The notes beneath the pieces were generated by a model, which worked only from the letters and a program-made list of their open reading frames with translations, made no database searches and was not told the DNA's origin. Positions 10,641-22,404 of a stretch of DNA of 64,000 nt are shown here, in pieces. Each line of letters opens with the position of its first letter. The stretch's first letter is position 1. Location: positions 25,236,980 through 25,300,979 of the forward strand of contig NC_057765.1 of the NCBI RefSeq assembly GCF_010389155.1, given 5' to 3'. This DNA is from Erigeron canadensis (Eukaryota; Streptophyta; Magnoliopsida; Asterales; Asteraceae). The position numbers and the translations under genes are program-made.

Positions 10641-12151
10641 TAAACTTTTTTAAGGGTATTTTTGTAATTTGTTTCTACAAAGTATTAATAAATAAAGAAT
10701 ATATACAATCATTGGCTTTGTTGTCATAGGCCTCTTATTTGAAAGTATATCACTTGGTTGAAAACATTATTTTTGAGATAAACCCCTCTATTGGTAGAGT
10801 AAAAATTTTAAGTTGTTTTTATTTTTAATAGAATAGGGAAAAAAAGGGTTAGAAAAGGTTTTTTTTTGTTTGGGTAAATGTACACTACATTGATAATATA
10901 ATTGTATGTAAAAATGTTATATTTTTTTTCAAATTCTTTTATATTAGTAATCACAATCGTCATGCATATTTAGAAGCTAAATTATATTTCATTAATTTCG
11001 ATAATTTATTTTATGTTGTTTAATAGAGCGCAACTTTTTCGTCACCACATGCTCCAAAAAGTTACAGATCAATGTTAAAGGTTGACGTTTCCAAAGTTGT
11101 CACTCACCTAAGCTAAACTCGGTCTTCTCAACACTGTCGTTGATAATTTCTAAACCCGACATTATATATATATATATATTGTAGATATAGATTTTTACGA
11201 CATTATTAATATTCAATTTTATTCAAATTTCGAACCAATAGTGCATGACAAAGTGACTAGGTCTTGCACATTAAAATAAGTAGAGCAACTACATGGCCAA
11301 TCTCTTAATTACATCATGTATTTTTACAATGTCCCTAATGGTTGTTTTGATTCATTCAACACTTGTGAGTTATGACTCGGTTATGTCTCGTATATCTATC
11401 CTACGTGTTTCAAGTGATATGCGTTTTTGTTGATGAGTAGTTATTATGATTTATTATTGCCAACTTTAGTTGAACATTAATCAAGTTTTATTCATCATAG
11501 GGGCTCAACATTACAACGAGACTAGACGATTGCTTTAAGCTCCAAATATTTAAGGCCTCAATATTTTGATATTAGACTTAATCTTTGGACTAAGTACTAT
11601 TAGATAACTTGCATTGTAAGGACACCCTTATTGGTTTTTACATTAACATATGCATCTTTTTATTACTAGTAGTTTAATAACATAATTCGAACTAAATTTT
11701 TTTTGTTTTTATGTTCACTTTAAGTTATATGCTATTAAAATAGGCCGATCTCGTTTAAGGCTTCTAAAAACGTTAAACTGCCACTTCGGAGCATATATGA
11801 TAATATTTATTAAAACTTATTCTAATTAGGCTCACTTGGCTTCAATTTAATTAATTGATACCTAAATTAAATTTCTTACAGATCGATACACATTAAGTGG
11901 GATTGAGATCTTTTAAAGTTATTTATAATTTTATTGGTAAAGTTGTTAATCCTAACCCTTAAATTAAAATCAAGGGTCAAGATGATCTTTGAATCTTGAC
12001 ATTTGATTTCAATCCAAAGGTCAGGATGCGTTGAAAGCAACTTTAGAAGATCTCCATGCAAGTGATAAAACTTTACTGATAATTTTGAAATAATTCAATT
12101 ACAGCCCAAACTCATTCCTATACCCAAAAGTATGTATATGTATAAGAAATA
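10641..12151. other. no gene seen
   Basis: AT-rich intergenic sequence with a TA tract near 11163-11179. Nothing recognisable on either strand. Confidence 0.5.
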
Positions 12152-12474
12152 ACTAGATTAGTGTTCGCGCAATGAAGCGACGGTAATGGTGTGGTTATTA
12201 ACGTAATACTAATTTCATTGCGGTTAGAATTGTGATAAATTGTTGTGTGGGATATGAAAGAGGGGAGGGGCGGGGGATGAATTTTGATTTATGGTTTTTG
12301 TTATGTGTTTCTGCGTAAAGGAGAGATAGATGTTGAATTTTTTTAAGACATTTTAGTCATAGTTTATAAAATAGAAATAAGAATGTATTAAGATGAAGGG
12401 TAAATGTGTCATTTTAATTAGGTTTTTAAAATTAAGGAGGAGAATGAGGAGTTTATTTTATAAAGGAGTATAGA
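12152..12474 (-). mobile_element. Non-autonomous Helitron, reverse orientation
   Basis: Begins ACTAGATTAGTGTTCGCGC (reversed 3' end) and ends TATAAAGGAGTATAGA, the reverse complement of a TCTATACTCCTTTATA start. 323 bp, with no coding capacity. Confidence 0.55.
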
Positions 12475-13038
12475 AGATAACACACCCATATATAAGTCCA
12501 TGGACATCATCTTTTATAGTCCATATATATTTGGGCTATAAGTATTTTGATTGTTGAGAAACTGTGTTGTGATTAAGCATGGGCCTATAGGCTGACTTAA
12601 GAATGAACATTTTCTTTTTGCAGAATACGCAGGTCATATATGTAGATCGACTATAACACTTCAAATCAAATACGATAGGTAATCCGTATAATTGTTTTAT
12701 AATTTTGATCCTATTCGTCCATGTGTGGTTGTTAACTATTAACCATGTACATGTACGCTGATTATTCTAATCCGTTATATCTTGTAAATCATGATCCAAA
12801 TCGTAGTTTGGCCACGCCCAGCCGATGACTAAAATGTCCATTTCTTTTGTATTTCCTAACAAGAAAAGAAAGGTTTGCAAATGTACGTGTAGGTTTTCAA
12901 TCACTAAATCAAATTCACATTCAGATATATAAGATTTAACAGAATTTTGCAATCCTGTTGTTGATCTTGAGAATTATGATCCTAACCATAAACATGGCTG
13001 GAGATCAGTTATTTCTAAATAGTGAATCTATATCTATA
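12475..13038. other. no gene seen
   Basis: AT-rich spacer. Short frames have no motif. Confidence 0.4.
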
Positions 13039-13472
13039 TCTATACTATATTATAAAGCAGATTCCTTTCAGATTTTCAACATTGAGTTAAAATTTTCAAT
13101 ATTGATTTTAAGTACATCTTCAAAATACCGCTCTCATCTATTTTATATTTATCTAAAATAACCATAATACCCTTTCTATCTCCTCAAATCTCAACCAATA
13201 ATCTTTTTTCTCTCTCCTCCATAAATCATTTATTCCTCCAATTCATTCAAAATCTTTTATCTCAAAAATTATACGTCGATAAATTATAAAAATTGTATGG
13301 GTGTTCTTAAAATTTCATGCTCTTTCATTAGAGATGTCATTCGATATACTTTCGACGAATTTTTAAATCCGAGGGCGGAGGGCAGAGGCCGTAGGCATTT
13401 GACTATCACACTCTCTGACCTAGCTATCACCCCCACCATCTCACCGCCGCAACGCGCGGGTACTTACTCTCG
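13039..13472 (+). mobile_element. Non-autonomous Helitron, tandem copy 1
   Basis: Starts TCTATACTATATTATAAAG, a classical plant Helitron 5' end. It ends with the GC hairpin region ACCGCCGCAACGCGCGGGT followed by ACTTACTCTCG. The interior is shared almost base for base with the next unit (for example TTTCGACGAATTTTTAAATC). Confidence 0.65.
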
Positions 13473-13922
13473 TTATATTATAAAGGAAAAAGCCTATAGA
13501 TTTTCAACATTTAACTTAAATTTTCAATATTGATTTTAAGTACTTTCCCAAAATATCCCCTTATCAATTCTATATTTACCTAAAATAACTATATTACCCT
13601 TTCTCACTCCTCAAATCTCAACCAATCATTTTTTTCTCTCCCCCATAAATCATTTATTCCTCCAATTCATTCAAAATCTTTATCTCAATAACTGTACATT
13701 GATAAATTATAAAAATTATATGGGTGTGCTTAAAATTTCATGTTCTTTCATTAGAGATGTCATTCGATATACTTTCGACGAATTTTTAAATCTGAGACGG
13801 AGCCCGTACGACTAAGCCATTTGGTTATCACACTCTATGACCTATTACTTTCTATGACCTATCACACTCTATAACCTATCATCCCATCATTCCACCGCCG
13901 CAACACGCGGGTACTTCTTCTC
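13468..13922 (+). mobile_element. Non-autonomous Helitron, tandem copy 2
   Basis: Starts TCTCGTTATATTATAAAGG directly on the end of copy 1 and terminates with ACCGCCGCAACACGCGGGT then ACTTCTTCTCG. The head-to-tail arrangement without spacer is what rolling-circle read-through would leave. Confidence 0.65.
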
Positions 13923-14495
13923 GAAACAACTAACGTGTGTGGGGGTGTTTATTCCTTGATGTATGCCTATCCAACGACGATAACAAGGACTAGTTAGGCT
14001 ATCCGGACTGGTATTGCCGGGGGTTGGACTACTTTCACCACGTCACGTCATGTGGCATCCTGTGTTGTTGGGGTTGCCTACTTGCATGAGAAAAAGAGGG
14101 GGCCCTGGAAGATAGGGTAGGGTAATGATTGATTTGTTTCTTATTTTTTTTATTTGTGTTTGACTTTATTTTTTAAATAAAACACATTTTTATTTATATA
14201 AAATTTAAAAATACAACACATTACATTAAAGAACATTAAAAACATAAAAAAAAAACATTAAAATATTTAAAAAAACAACATTAAAACCACATTTTTATTT
14301 AGATGAAATTTAAAAATACAACACATTACATTAAAGAACATTAAAATTTCGTAAAAAAAAACATTAAAAAAAAAAACATTAAAACATAAAAAACAAACAT
14401 TAAAATATTTAAAAAAACAACATTAAAACATAAAAAAAACATTAAAACATAAAAAAAAATTAAAAATAAACACACATTTAAAAACAAATAAAAGT
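13923..14495. repeat. A-rich tandem repeats downstream of Harbinger fragment
   Basis: From 14170 to 14470 an A-rich unit based on ACATTAAAA is repeated many times, including two near-identical blocks (ACAACACATTACATTAAAG at about 14213 and 14319). 13940-14140 is non-coding and may hold the 3' end of the Harbinger element, but no terminal repeat was confirmed. Confidence 0.5.
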
Positions 14496-14935
14496 CTAGT
14501 CGTCATCACTAAAATAAGCTTCCACAACAGGCGGCACATATTCTTCCACAAGTGCATGGCGGTTCTCCCATAATTGATCAACCAAATCCGTTAATAGTAT
14601 GTTGTGTGTTTCCCTGCTCCTGACGACGTTTGAGTTTATAATTTGTTGATCCATTGGAGTTTGTTGCGTCCCGTTTTTCAGGTCCATAGTCGGGTCGTAA
14701 TCGTTGAAGTCTTGACAATACGCTTTATCTTCATCCTCCAAAATCATATCATGCAAAATAATACAAGTATATATCACGTCATGCATTCTCTCCTTGTCCC
14801 AATATCGCGATGGGAAACTAAGAACTTTCCACTTTTCTTCAAAACCCCAAAAGCTCTCTCGATATCCTTGCGAGCCGACTCCTGTTTCTTCTTAAAATAC
14901 TTTTTCTTTTCATCAATCGGATCGGTGAATGTAAC
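14496..14935 (-). pseudogene. PIF/Harbinger (HARBI1-like) transposase, C-terminal third
   Basis: On the minus strand, from 14935, the sequence carries the C-terminal part of the DDE_Tnp_4 nuclease. Motifs include KKQESARKDIERAFGVL followed, after one frameshift near 14800, by HDVIYTCIILHDMILEDE. The last acidic position of the family lies in this region. The N-terminal two thirds, with the first two catalytic Asp residues, is missing because the sequence is replaced at about 14931 by an LTR-like block. Inactive. Confidence 0.7.
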
Positions 14936-16345
14936 ACCCGTCATTTTAAAATCTGGATTTTCAAAAACTTTTTCCTAACGACGTTTAGAAATGTGGAAAA
15001 CAGAATCATTAAAACATAACTAACCCTTAACGGATATTTCATTTATAAAAGTGGTGTTACAACATACATATCATTAAAATAGTATAAGATAATCCAGATT
15101 TGGCACCAACATAAATGCCAACATAAACAACACATAAGTCATATTAAAAGTAACCAATCATCTTTAAGGCTAACATAAATGACTAGGCGGGGAAACTAAT
15201 ATGTCTTCTTCATAGCAACTACCTGCCTCACCAAGCTAAGTATTTCACTAGCTCAACCCATTTAACCTGAGGGAACAATGCTTTTCAAAATAACAAGTGT
15301 TAGTTTTAAAAGATAAGTAAGATAACATGGGTTTAAGAAATCATTTGCCAATTCTTTATATATCAACAAAAACATTTCATCATTGTTAATATCACATAAT
15401 CGTCATAGCACATGTCATATTACATTAAAGTTATCACCTACACAACATAAAATATAACACATTAGGATTCATCATATTCCTAATTGTGCCTATTTTTTCA
15501 TACTTTACTTTCTTTCTTTACTTTTCTTTTGCCTAGACGTAGGCTACGTGACATAAGCCACATATACTTAGGGATGTAGGGTGGTATGTTGGCGGCCATA
15601 AGACCTTACATGGAGTCCTCACACCCGACTTAATGGGCAGACCTTACGGTGGTCCATCGTCGTCATTAAGGAAAGACAAAGTCAATCCAACTGAGTATAC
15701 CGTTTGAACTTTGTGCATGTAGTGGTTGGTTACTCCACCCGGATACACTCAAACATAACTATGCCACGGGGAGGTATCTAGATTCCCACACCACGTGACC
15801 ACGTACACACTAGGGCCAAAGAACTAGCATGGGTTAAGCTTAACACAAGACTTTACATATGCTCGAGACTTCTTTATTATATTAGCTTAGGTTACACTTT
15901 CACCTAAACTAATCACGTGTATCTTTGTTTAATCTATATTAGCTTAGACTACACTTTCACCTAAATCAATCACATACATCTTTCTTTACTTTAAGGCCCT
16001 TAATCGTGCACGTGTCATGACAAACCTATAGAAGTTTAGTGACTAGGTGTTCAAGCCATGCAATCAATCATAAGACATATAAGCATCAACATATCGTCAT
16101 CACATATTAACATCATATCGTCAAATCATAAAAATCCGTATCAACATGTCACTCATATCATTATATCGTTATAGCATAATGACATCGTATCATCATGTTA
16201 TATTAGCATCATTTCATCTTAATATGAGAGCAACGCTTTATCATATCGTTTCATAATCATTTCGTCATATCATCGTGGTAATGCGTCATTATATCATCAA
16301 TTGCATTATAACATCATATCACATTATATCATATCACATGATAAG
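14931..16345. mobile_element. LTR-like block (TGTAACACCC start), probable solo or truncated LTR
   Basis: The left edge TGTAACACCCGTCATTTT is a frequent start of plant Ty3/gypsy LTRs and interrupts the Harbinger gene. The block is non-coding, and 16060-16340 is a degenerate ATCAT/ATATCG-rich repeat. The right boundary is not defined and no target duplication was found. Confidence 0.4.
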
Positions 16346-16348
16346 TGA

Positions 16349-16530
16349 ATGGCATTAACTCCACTATACAAACAGATTTGTTACCCGTTACCCTCTAACA
16401 CTTCTCGAGATGCCGATCATGTGGGTATTAGCATTAGCTCACTTACTTCTGTTAGGACTCAAAGTTGGTTTAGCGATATAACTCGTGGAAGAGAGTGTAA
16501 AATTGGAAGTCCCATTGCTCGACCCTTACG
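16349..16530 (+). pseudogene. Shuffled fragment of the LecRK lectin domain
   Basis: Sense-strand lectin sequence from about 16352 (ATTAAC..CAAACAGATTTGTT) jumps across about 50 bp of the gene to the segment encoding PLPSNTS...ADHVGISISSLTSVRTQSWFSDITRGREC (ending about 16499). An antisense piece, GGAAGTCCCATTGCTC (about 16506), follows; it belongs upstream in the gene. The Phe-Ser-Asp-Ile and TRGREC spelling is that of the intact receptor at 49230, not of the truncated copy at 356. Confidence 0.7.
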
Positions 16531-16603
16531 ACTGTTTAGATATACACCCACTCTTAGCCTGTCACAAAAAATGTGCTTAAAGATTTCTTCGTCGTGTTAA
16601 TAA

Positions 16604-17444
16604 TGTTGGAGTGTGATCATGTTAAAAAATAAACGCATGTTCGGAAATAATTTAAGCCTACGGGGTCACACGAAATGACACGGTAACTCTGTACCATTAG
16701 TTATTATATTAATATAATATTATAATTAATTGATCACGAAATAATTAATTTAAATAAATTAAACGAAATAATTAATTTAAATAAATTAAAGAGTTAGTTG
16801 TATTTAATTAATTAAAAAAATGATTAAATGTGAAATAAAGAAATTAGAGTTGCGCTCTAATTCCTAATGGGCCCCGAAATTTTAAGGCTTTGGAAAGCCT
16901 TAAAGATTACTTGCCTACCAAATTAAAATCCCTAATAATTAAGCCTATATATAAATGGCTAATTCTAAGGGTTTTATTCATTCATTTACACAAGCAAAAC
17001 TCTCCTCTTCTTTTCTTATTTGTTTCGGCCAAAAACACCCTTTAAAAGGGTTTTGGTTTGTGCCGTTCGAAAAACCAACATGGAACATATAATATATACT
17101 TACAATTAATGTTAAGTATTATTTTATGGGATTAATAGTTAGTCGACAACTATAGTTTTAGAGCTATGGGATTTTTGGTTGAAGATGTTTAATAAACAAA
17201 GGGTTGTTTGGTTCGTGATCGGGGTACTAGCATACGGTATAGGGGTATCTAGTGTGCGATCATAGAGGGGTTTCACTTTAAATCCTAAATAATAATAATA
17301 ATAATCTTATTATTAATATTATTGGAAGCTTTGCGCAAAGGTACACATTTTAATTCTCTCTTTGTTAATTAGTAGTATTGCATATACGTTTCTTTCCGTT
17401 GCGTACTCGTGATTATATGTGTTTATATATGTCATATTCTGACA
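16604..17444 (+). mobile_element. 5' LTR of Ty1/copia element
   Basis: Begins TGTTGGAGTGTGATCATG and ends TATTCTGACA, followed by a primer-binding site. The first about 115 bp match the 3' LTR at 44483 closely. Contains a TAA microsatellite at about 17290 and a TATA-like TATATATAAATGG near 16944. 841 bp. Confidence 0.8.
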
Positions 17445-17445
17445 G

Positions 17446-17460
17446 TGGTATCACGAGCCA
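17446..17460 (+). other. Copia primer-binding site (initiator tRNA-Met type)
   Basis: TGGTATCACGAGCC differs from the initiator-Met complement TGGTATCAGAGCC by one inserted base and begins one base after the LTR. Confidence 0.75.
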
Positions 17461-19124
17461 CATATGTGATCTATTAATTACAAAGATCAAAACTTGAAGG
17501 GGGTTAAGAGTTTGTTTATATTTAATTAATTGTTAAATAATTAAAAGAGTTTTCTTATTTACTTATTTTTTTTAATTAAATCGATTTTAAGTAAATAAAA
17601 TCTAGGGGTTTTTTTAATTAATTTAACCTAATTCAATGGAAGATTGAAACCCTCATGGCAAGTTTTGAGTTTGTGAATTGACATGATTTATGTGTTATAA
17701 ATTGCATGTTACGTGTTTCTTAATTATTCAAAGTTGTTAAATAATAGTAAAATCAAAAGGAATTCTTGCAAAATTAATTGTGATTTTACTGAATATATAG
17801 AGATATATATATTGCAAAGCATGATGATCAAATAATTAGGGTTAATTATTAGATAATTGTGTGACTATGTGAATTTATCATGTGATTTTTCTGATTTGCG
17901 ACAGTTCACTAAAATATTCATATCTTTTAACCGGTAATCAGTTAGAAGTCGAAACTGTAGATTCTAGACTCATAGGGCTACAACTTTGTAGTTTTGGTTG
18001 AAAGCTGATTCGGACCAGAAACAGGCTTAAACTGGTCGTCAAGCTACTGGAAATTGCCAGTCAGCAAGTTTATGTGTTTATGTGATATTACTTGGTAAAT
18101 TAAATTTTTTAAAGTCTTACGCAATCAAGGTAACTTGATGTATGTGGTCCTCTTCTTTGGAAGGGGGAGCCGGGATTTAAACATATGCATGAACCATAGT
18201 GATCATGTTTAGGTGGCCTACCTTAACTTGTTGCTTGATTAAAGTAGTTCGGTAATTAGTAAGTTTATTATTTTTTGTATTGTTTATAAGTTGTATAAAG
18301 GTGATGCAAAAATTGTTTTCTTGGAAAAATATAAAATTAACTAAGAACTATCGAAATAGAGATTTCATTAATAAAATTGGAGTATTACAACCTTGAGATA
18401 CACCGGCTCACCCATTTGAACAAACTTTAAGAGATGTATAAGCCGGAGTACGCTAGCCTTCTAAAAGGGCGGGTTTTTAATTGCGTCCATCGCAAACCTT
18501 TGCCCTTGCGCTTCTTTGTGTGTTCAAATGGAGCTACCGAGCTCTCTTGTGTTGTTAAGACTATACAAATGATTTTATTAAATATTATGTTATGAAGATT
18601 ATGCATGAGTCTTCATACATAAACTTTTGATTCACATCAAATGCATTGCCCATTTAAAGTTAAGTTATTGCCACCCACTTTGATTAGAACACTTGTCAGT
18701 GCTTTTCGCTCTGTGTGAGACCGTAGGCGAATTGTATCTCTTCAAAGTAGATTACCACTCATTGTGAGACAGCGGTGGACTATCTACATGTTCTTAATTG
18801 GGCGACTTAAAACGAGTATAAGGTGAGATCCTTGACCCGTGGCATAAGATGGGACAAAACATGTTTACAAAACACTTGATACCCCTTTAAAGTGTTGTTG
18901 TAAGTCCCATAACTCTAGGAGTTGCATGAATGTAATTATCGATTCTTGATTACCTTATGAATACCGTCATTTCTAGTAGATCAACTAATGAAATGATTGT
19001 ATGTCAAGTTGGATCCTAGCCTTAGTGAAAGTAATTTGTTAGATGAATTTAACAAGGGTAAATTACATTTCTTAAGGATTAATTATCGAAAATACCGATA
19101 ATTGAACTTTTATCTGTTTTGAAG
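17461..19124 (+). other. Long non-coding leader of copia element
   Basis: About 1.66 kb between primer-binding site and gag with no conserved protein. No internal element boundary could be recognised. Confidence 0.5.
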
Positions 19125-20040
19125 ATGGCAACAACAAATCCTTCTCAAAACATACTCCAATCGGCTTTCAGGTCGATGCTAGAAAGGGAAAGATTTTCTG
19201 GAACCAAACTTCAATGACTGGTTTCAAGTCATTGATGAACAGACACCATTGTTTTGGGAGCGAATGCTACAACTACTGAGTTGACTGCATACAATGCTCG
19301 GTTCGATAGACATAATGAGGTTGTTTGTTTGATGTTGGGTAGCAAGACTCCCAAGCTCTAACAATCAATTTGGATTGCACAATCCAAGTGATATTATCAA
19401 AGAACTCAAGTCTATCTATAGATAGCAAGCCGGGGTGGAGTTATTCGACCTAGTTGATCAACTTCATGACTTGCGACATGAGCTAGGAACACCGGTTAGT
19501 CCTCATGTCCTCTAGTTGAAGAGATATTTTGAGCAATTGGAAAGGTTGAACTATGCTTATCATCTGCCTATTACTATTAGCATGAACATAACAAGAGAAT
19601 TTTTTTTAGGAGTTCATGTGCATATATAATATGCACAGCATGAGTAAAACCATAGCTAAACTTCATTTTAGTTGAGTAGGAGAAAGAGCTTCCAAAGAAA
19701 TCTGCTACACCCCAAGTTCTAATGATCAAGGGGGGGGGGGAGGGAAGGTTCAGAAAGCAAAACAACCATAAGCTAAGGGCAAGAATTTTGGCTAGAGAAA
19801 ACAAGTTGTGTTAGTCTCAAAACCTTAAAGGACCCTTCCAGAAAAAGGAGCATACGGCTAAAGTATCTAGCTGGGTTGAATGCGAAGAAGAAGCAAGATG
19901 GTTCGACCAATGCTTCAAGTATCTTCACAATTGAATTATATGTGTTGTTATACAAATAATAATTCAATAGCAAAAGAGTCAAGTTTAATTTGGACATTAA
20001 CTATCTTTGACATTGTCATCTTGTTTAATTTTGTCAATAA
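19125..20040 (+). pseudogene. Copia gag relic
   Basis: Starts ATGGCAACAACAAATCC (Met-Ala-Thr-Thr-Asn-Pro-Ser) and then the UBN2/copia-gag pattern (SAFRSMLERE, NFNDWF in shifted frames). It is full of stops and frameshifts. Near 19880-19930 the gag C-terminal linker (NAKKKQDGSTNASSIFTIE) is still legible. A run of ten Gs lies at about 19731-19740. Confidence 0.6.
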
Positions 20041-20043
20041 AAG

Positions 20044-20420
20044 CATTTAAAGACTTCAAAGGGACGGTGTCTTAAATTCATATGATGAATCATTTGATAA
20101 GTGCATGTTTTTGACATTATCGTTAGCAAGAAACGCATTGGAAATCTTCATTATGAAGAGATCTTGGAATCAAATGTTGTATCATTTGATAAAATGAGTG
20201 TTTTTGGAATTGTCGTTGACAAGAAACGCGTTGAAAGATTTCAAAGTGAAGAAATCTTACAATCAAATGATGAATCATTTGATAAATGGGTTGTTAGAAA
20301 GAAATTCATACTTCAAATTGAAGGGATCTTAAAACCAAATGATGAATCATTTGACAAGAGATCATTAAAACAAATGATGAATCATTTGACAAATGCATGT
20401 CTTGTGTTTTTGGCAAGATG
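20044..20420 (+). pseudogene. Tandemly expanded GAG-pre-integrase segment of copia pol
   Basis: The short module normally present once (KKRI...LQ..GIL.S.DESFDKC, zinc-binding part before integrase) is repeated about five times. Successive copies read SKKRIGNLHYEEILESN, DKKRVERFQSEEILQSNDES and EGILKPNDESFDK, with a core DNA word CAAATGATGAATCATTTGA. The copies have diverged, so the expansion is not brand new. An intact His-Cys array is not present. Confidence 0.65.
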
Positions 20421-21237
20421 ACAAGAATACCTTTTCCGCATAAAACCGGAGAGGGCTAAAGAACTACCTGGGCTAATACATACGAATGTATGTGGCCCAT
20501 TTAGACATGTGTCTAGGAGAGGTGCTAGATACTTCATCACTTTTACGGTTCAGTCGTTATGGTTATGTTTATTTAATTAAGCATAAACATGAAGTCTTCG
20601 AAACATTTAAGGAATTTAAAAGTGAAGTAGAGAATCAACTCAGTAAAACCATCAAGATTCTTCATTCAGATTAAGATGGGAAATACTTAAGAAAAAAAGT
20701 TTAAGGATCATCTAAAGCTTGTGGATTTATTCAAGAGCTTACTCCTATATAAGGGTATATGAGAAAGAAGAAATCGAACCTTGTTGAACATGGTGAGATA
20801 AACGATGAACCTTAAAACTCTCCCATTTCATTTTTGGGATTATGCTCTAGAGATTGCTACATGCATTCTCAATATGGTTCCAACCAAGAAGGTTGACAAG
20901 ACACCGCATGAATTGTGGTGTTAAGTGCATCTTAGTAGGATACCAAAAAAAAACGATGGGTTACTAATTCTACTTTCCTACCGAAAACACTGTCAAAGTA
21001 TTTTTGATTTGCTAAGTTCCTTGAAAGGAAACTCATATCTCAAGAAGAAAGTGGGAGGATTGTTGAACTTGATGAGGCTCAAGAAGATGTGTCAACTTCT
21101 GAAAGTACTAGCAATCTTCAACTTGGGGAGAATATGTTCAAAGAGATGAATCTCAAGATGAACTTTAAGTTGAAGATGAAGCGATTCCACTTTGTAGGTC
21201 CTCAAGGACAATACGTGCTCATGAAAGATCAAGCCTT
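20421..21237 (+). pseudogene. Copia integrase relic
   Basis: Fragments of the integrase core are legible in shifting frames: KPERAKELPGLIHTNVCGPF (first acidic motif region, Asp changed to Asn), YGYVYLIKHKHEVFETFKEF, and further on SFWDYALE-like and VPTKKVDKTP-like pieces. Multiple stops and deletions, including loss of much of the region with the second Asp and Glu. Confidence 0.65.
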
Positions 21238-22404
21238 ATGGTTGAATCTGAAGAACACGTATTAGGAGATTTGAATGAACCTCCTAATTTCAAAGCCGCA
21301 TTATCGGATCCAGAGTCTGACAAATGGCTTGAAGCTGCAAATGTGAAAATGAAATCCATGAAAGATAATCAAGTCTGGAGCTTGGTTGATCTTCCACCAA
21401 ATGGTAGAACCGTTGGGTGTAAATGGATCTTCAATAAGAAGACCGACATGGATGGAAATGTACACACCTATAAAGCTCGTCTTGTGGCGAAAGGTTATAC
21501 TCAACTTTATGGAATTGATTATGAGGAAACCTTTTCTTCCATTGCGGACATTAGAGCTATTAGGATCATTTTAGCCATAACAACGTACTATGACTATGAG
21601 ATATGGCGAATGGATGTCAAAACCGCTTTCTTAAATGGTTTTCTAGACGAGGAAGTCTATATGGTACAACCAGAAGGTTTTGTCGATCCAAAACATCCCG
21701 GAAAAGTGTGCAAACTTCGAAGGTCCATTTATGGATTGAAGCAAGCATCAAGGAGTTGGAATAAAAGGTTTGATGAGGAAATCAAGAAGTTTGGTTTTGC
21801 TCAAAATCCTGATGAGCCATGTGTATATCGCAAAGCTAGTGGGAGTAATGTTACTTTCCTTGTCTTGTATGTAGATGACATATTGATAGTAGGAAATCAC
21901 ATTCCAATGTTGAAAGACGTTAAATTTTATCTTGGAAAGTGTTTTGCTATGAAAGACTTGGGTGAAGCGGCATTTATACCTGGAATCAAGATCTATGGAG
22001 ATAGAAGTAAACGGTTGATTGGTTTAAGTCAAAGTGCTTATATAGATAAGATCTTGAGGAGATTCAAGATGGAGAATTCTAAGCGCGGGAATTTGCCTAT
22101 GCAAGAAGGACTTAATTTATCTAGCAAGAAAGGTGCTTCTACACCTGAAGAGGTAGAGTGTATGAAAAGAATTCCTTATGCTTCGGCGGTGGGTTCTATC
22201 ATGTATGCAATAAGATGCACTAGACCTGAAGTTGTGTTCGCTCAAAATTTTGTTAGCCGATATCAGCAAAATCCCAGAGTGGATCAGTGAACTGCTGTGA
22301 AAAATATTCTTAAGTACATGCGGGCTACTAAAGAATTATTATTGGTCTATGGTTGAAATCCCGATCAAAATTCAAATGGTAATAGAATTTGTGATGTTGG
22401 ATTT
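21238..22404 (+). pseudogene. Copia reverse transcriptase
   Basis: A 350-residue open frame holds a full copia RT: the LVDLPPNGRTVGCKWIF start, the AFLNG and QPEGF motifs, IYGLKQASR, and the catalytic YVDD in LVLYVDDILIVG (about 21867-21881). A TGA at 22288-22290 replaces the Trp before TAVKNILKY. The connection/RNase H start then continues to 22404, where the element is cut by the gypsy composite; it resumes at 43174. The protein half is remarkably intact compared with gag and integrase around it. Confidence 0.85.
22400..22404. repeat. Left 5-bp target duplication (GATTT) of the gypsy composite
   Basis: GATTT directly before TGATGAGCG; identical to 43174-43178 directly after CACCACCATCA. 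Confidence 0.85.

Noticed and set aside
13297..13533. 78-codon frame across the Helitron tandem junction
   Set aside because: Crosses two element ends; only a by-product of the tandem.
14643..14978. Plus-strand 111-codon frame
   Set aside because: Antisense shadow of the Harbinger transposase fragment.
19731..19740. Run of ten G, and similar G or C runs at about 32390 and 56338
   Set aside because: The last two are polypurine-tract related; the first is probably ordinary slippage or a sequencing weak point.
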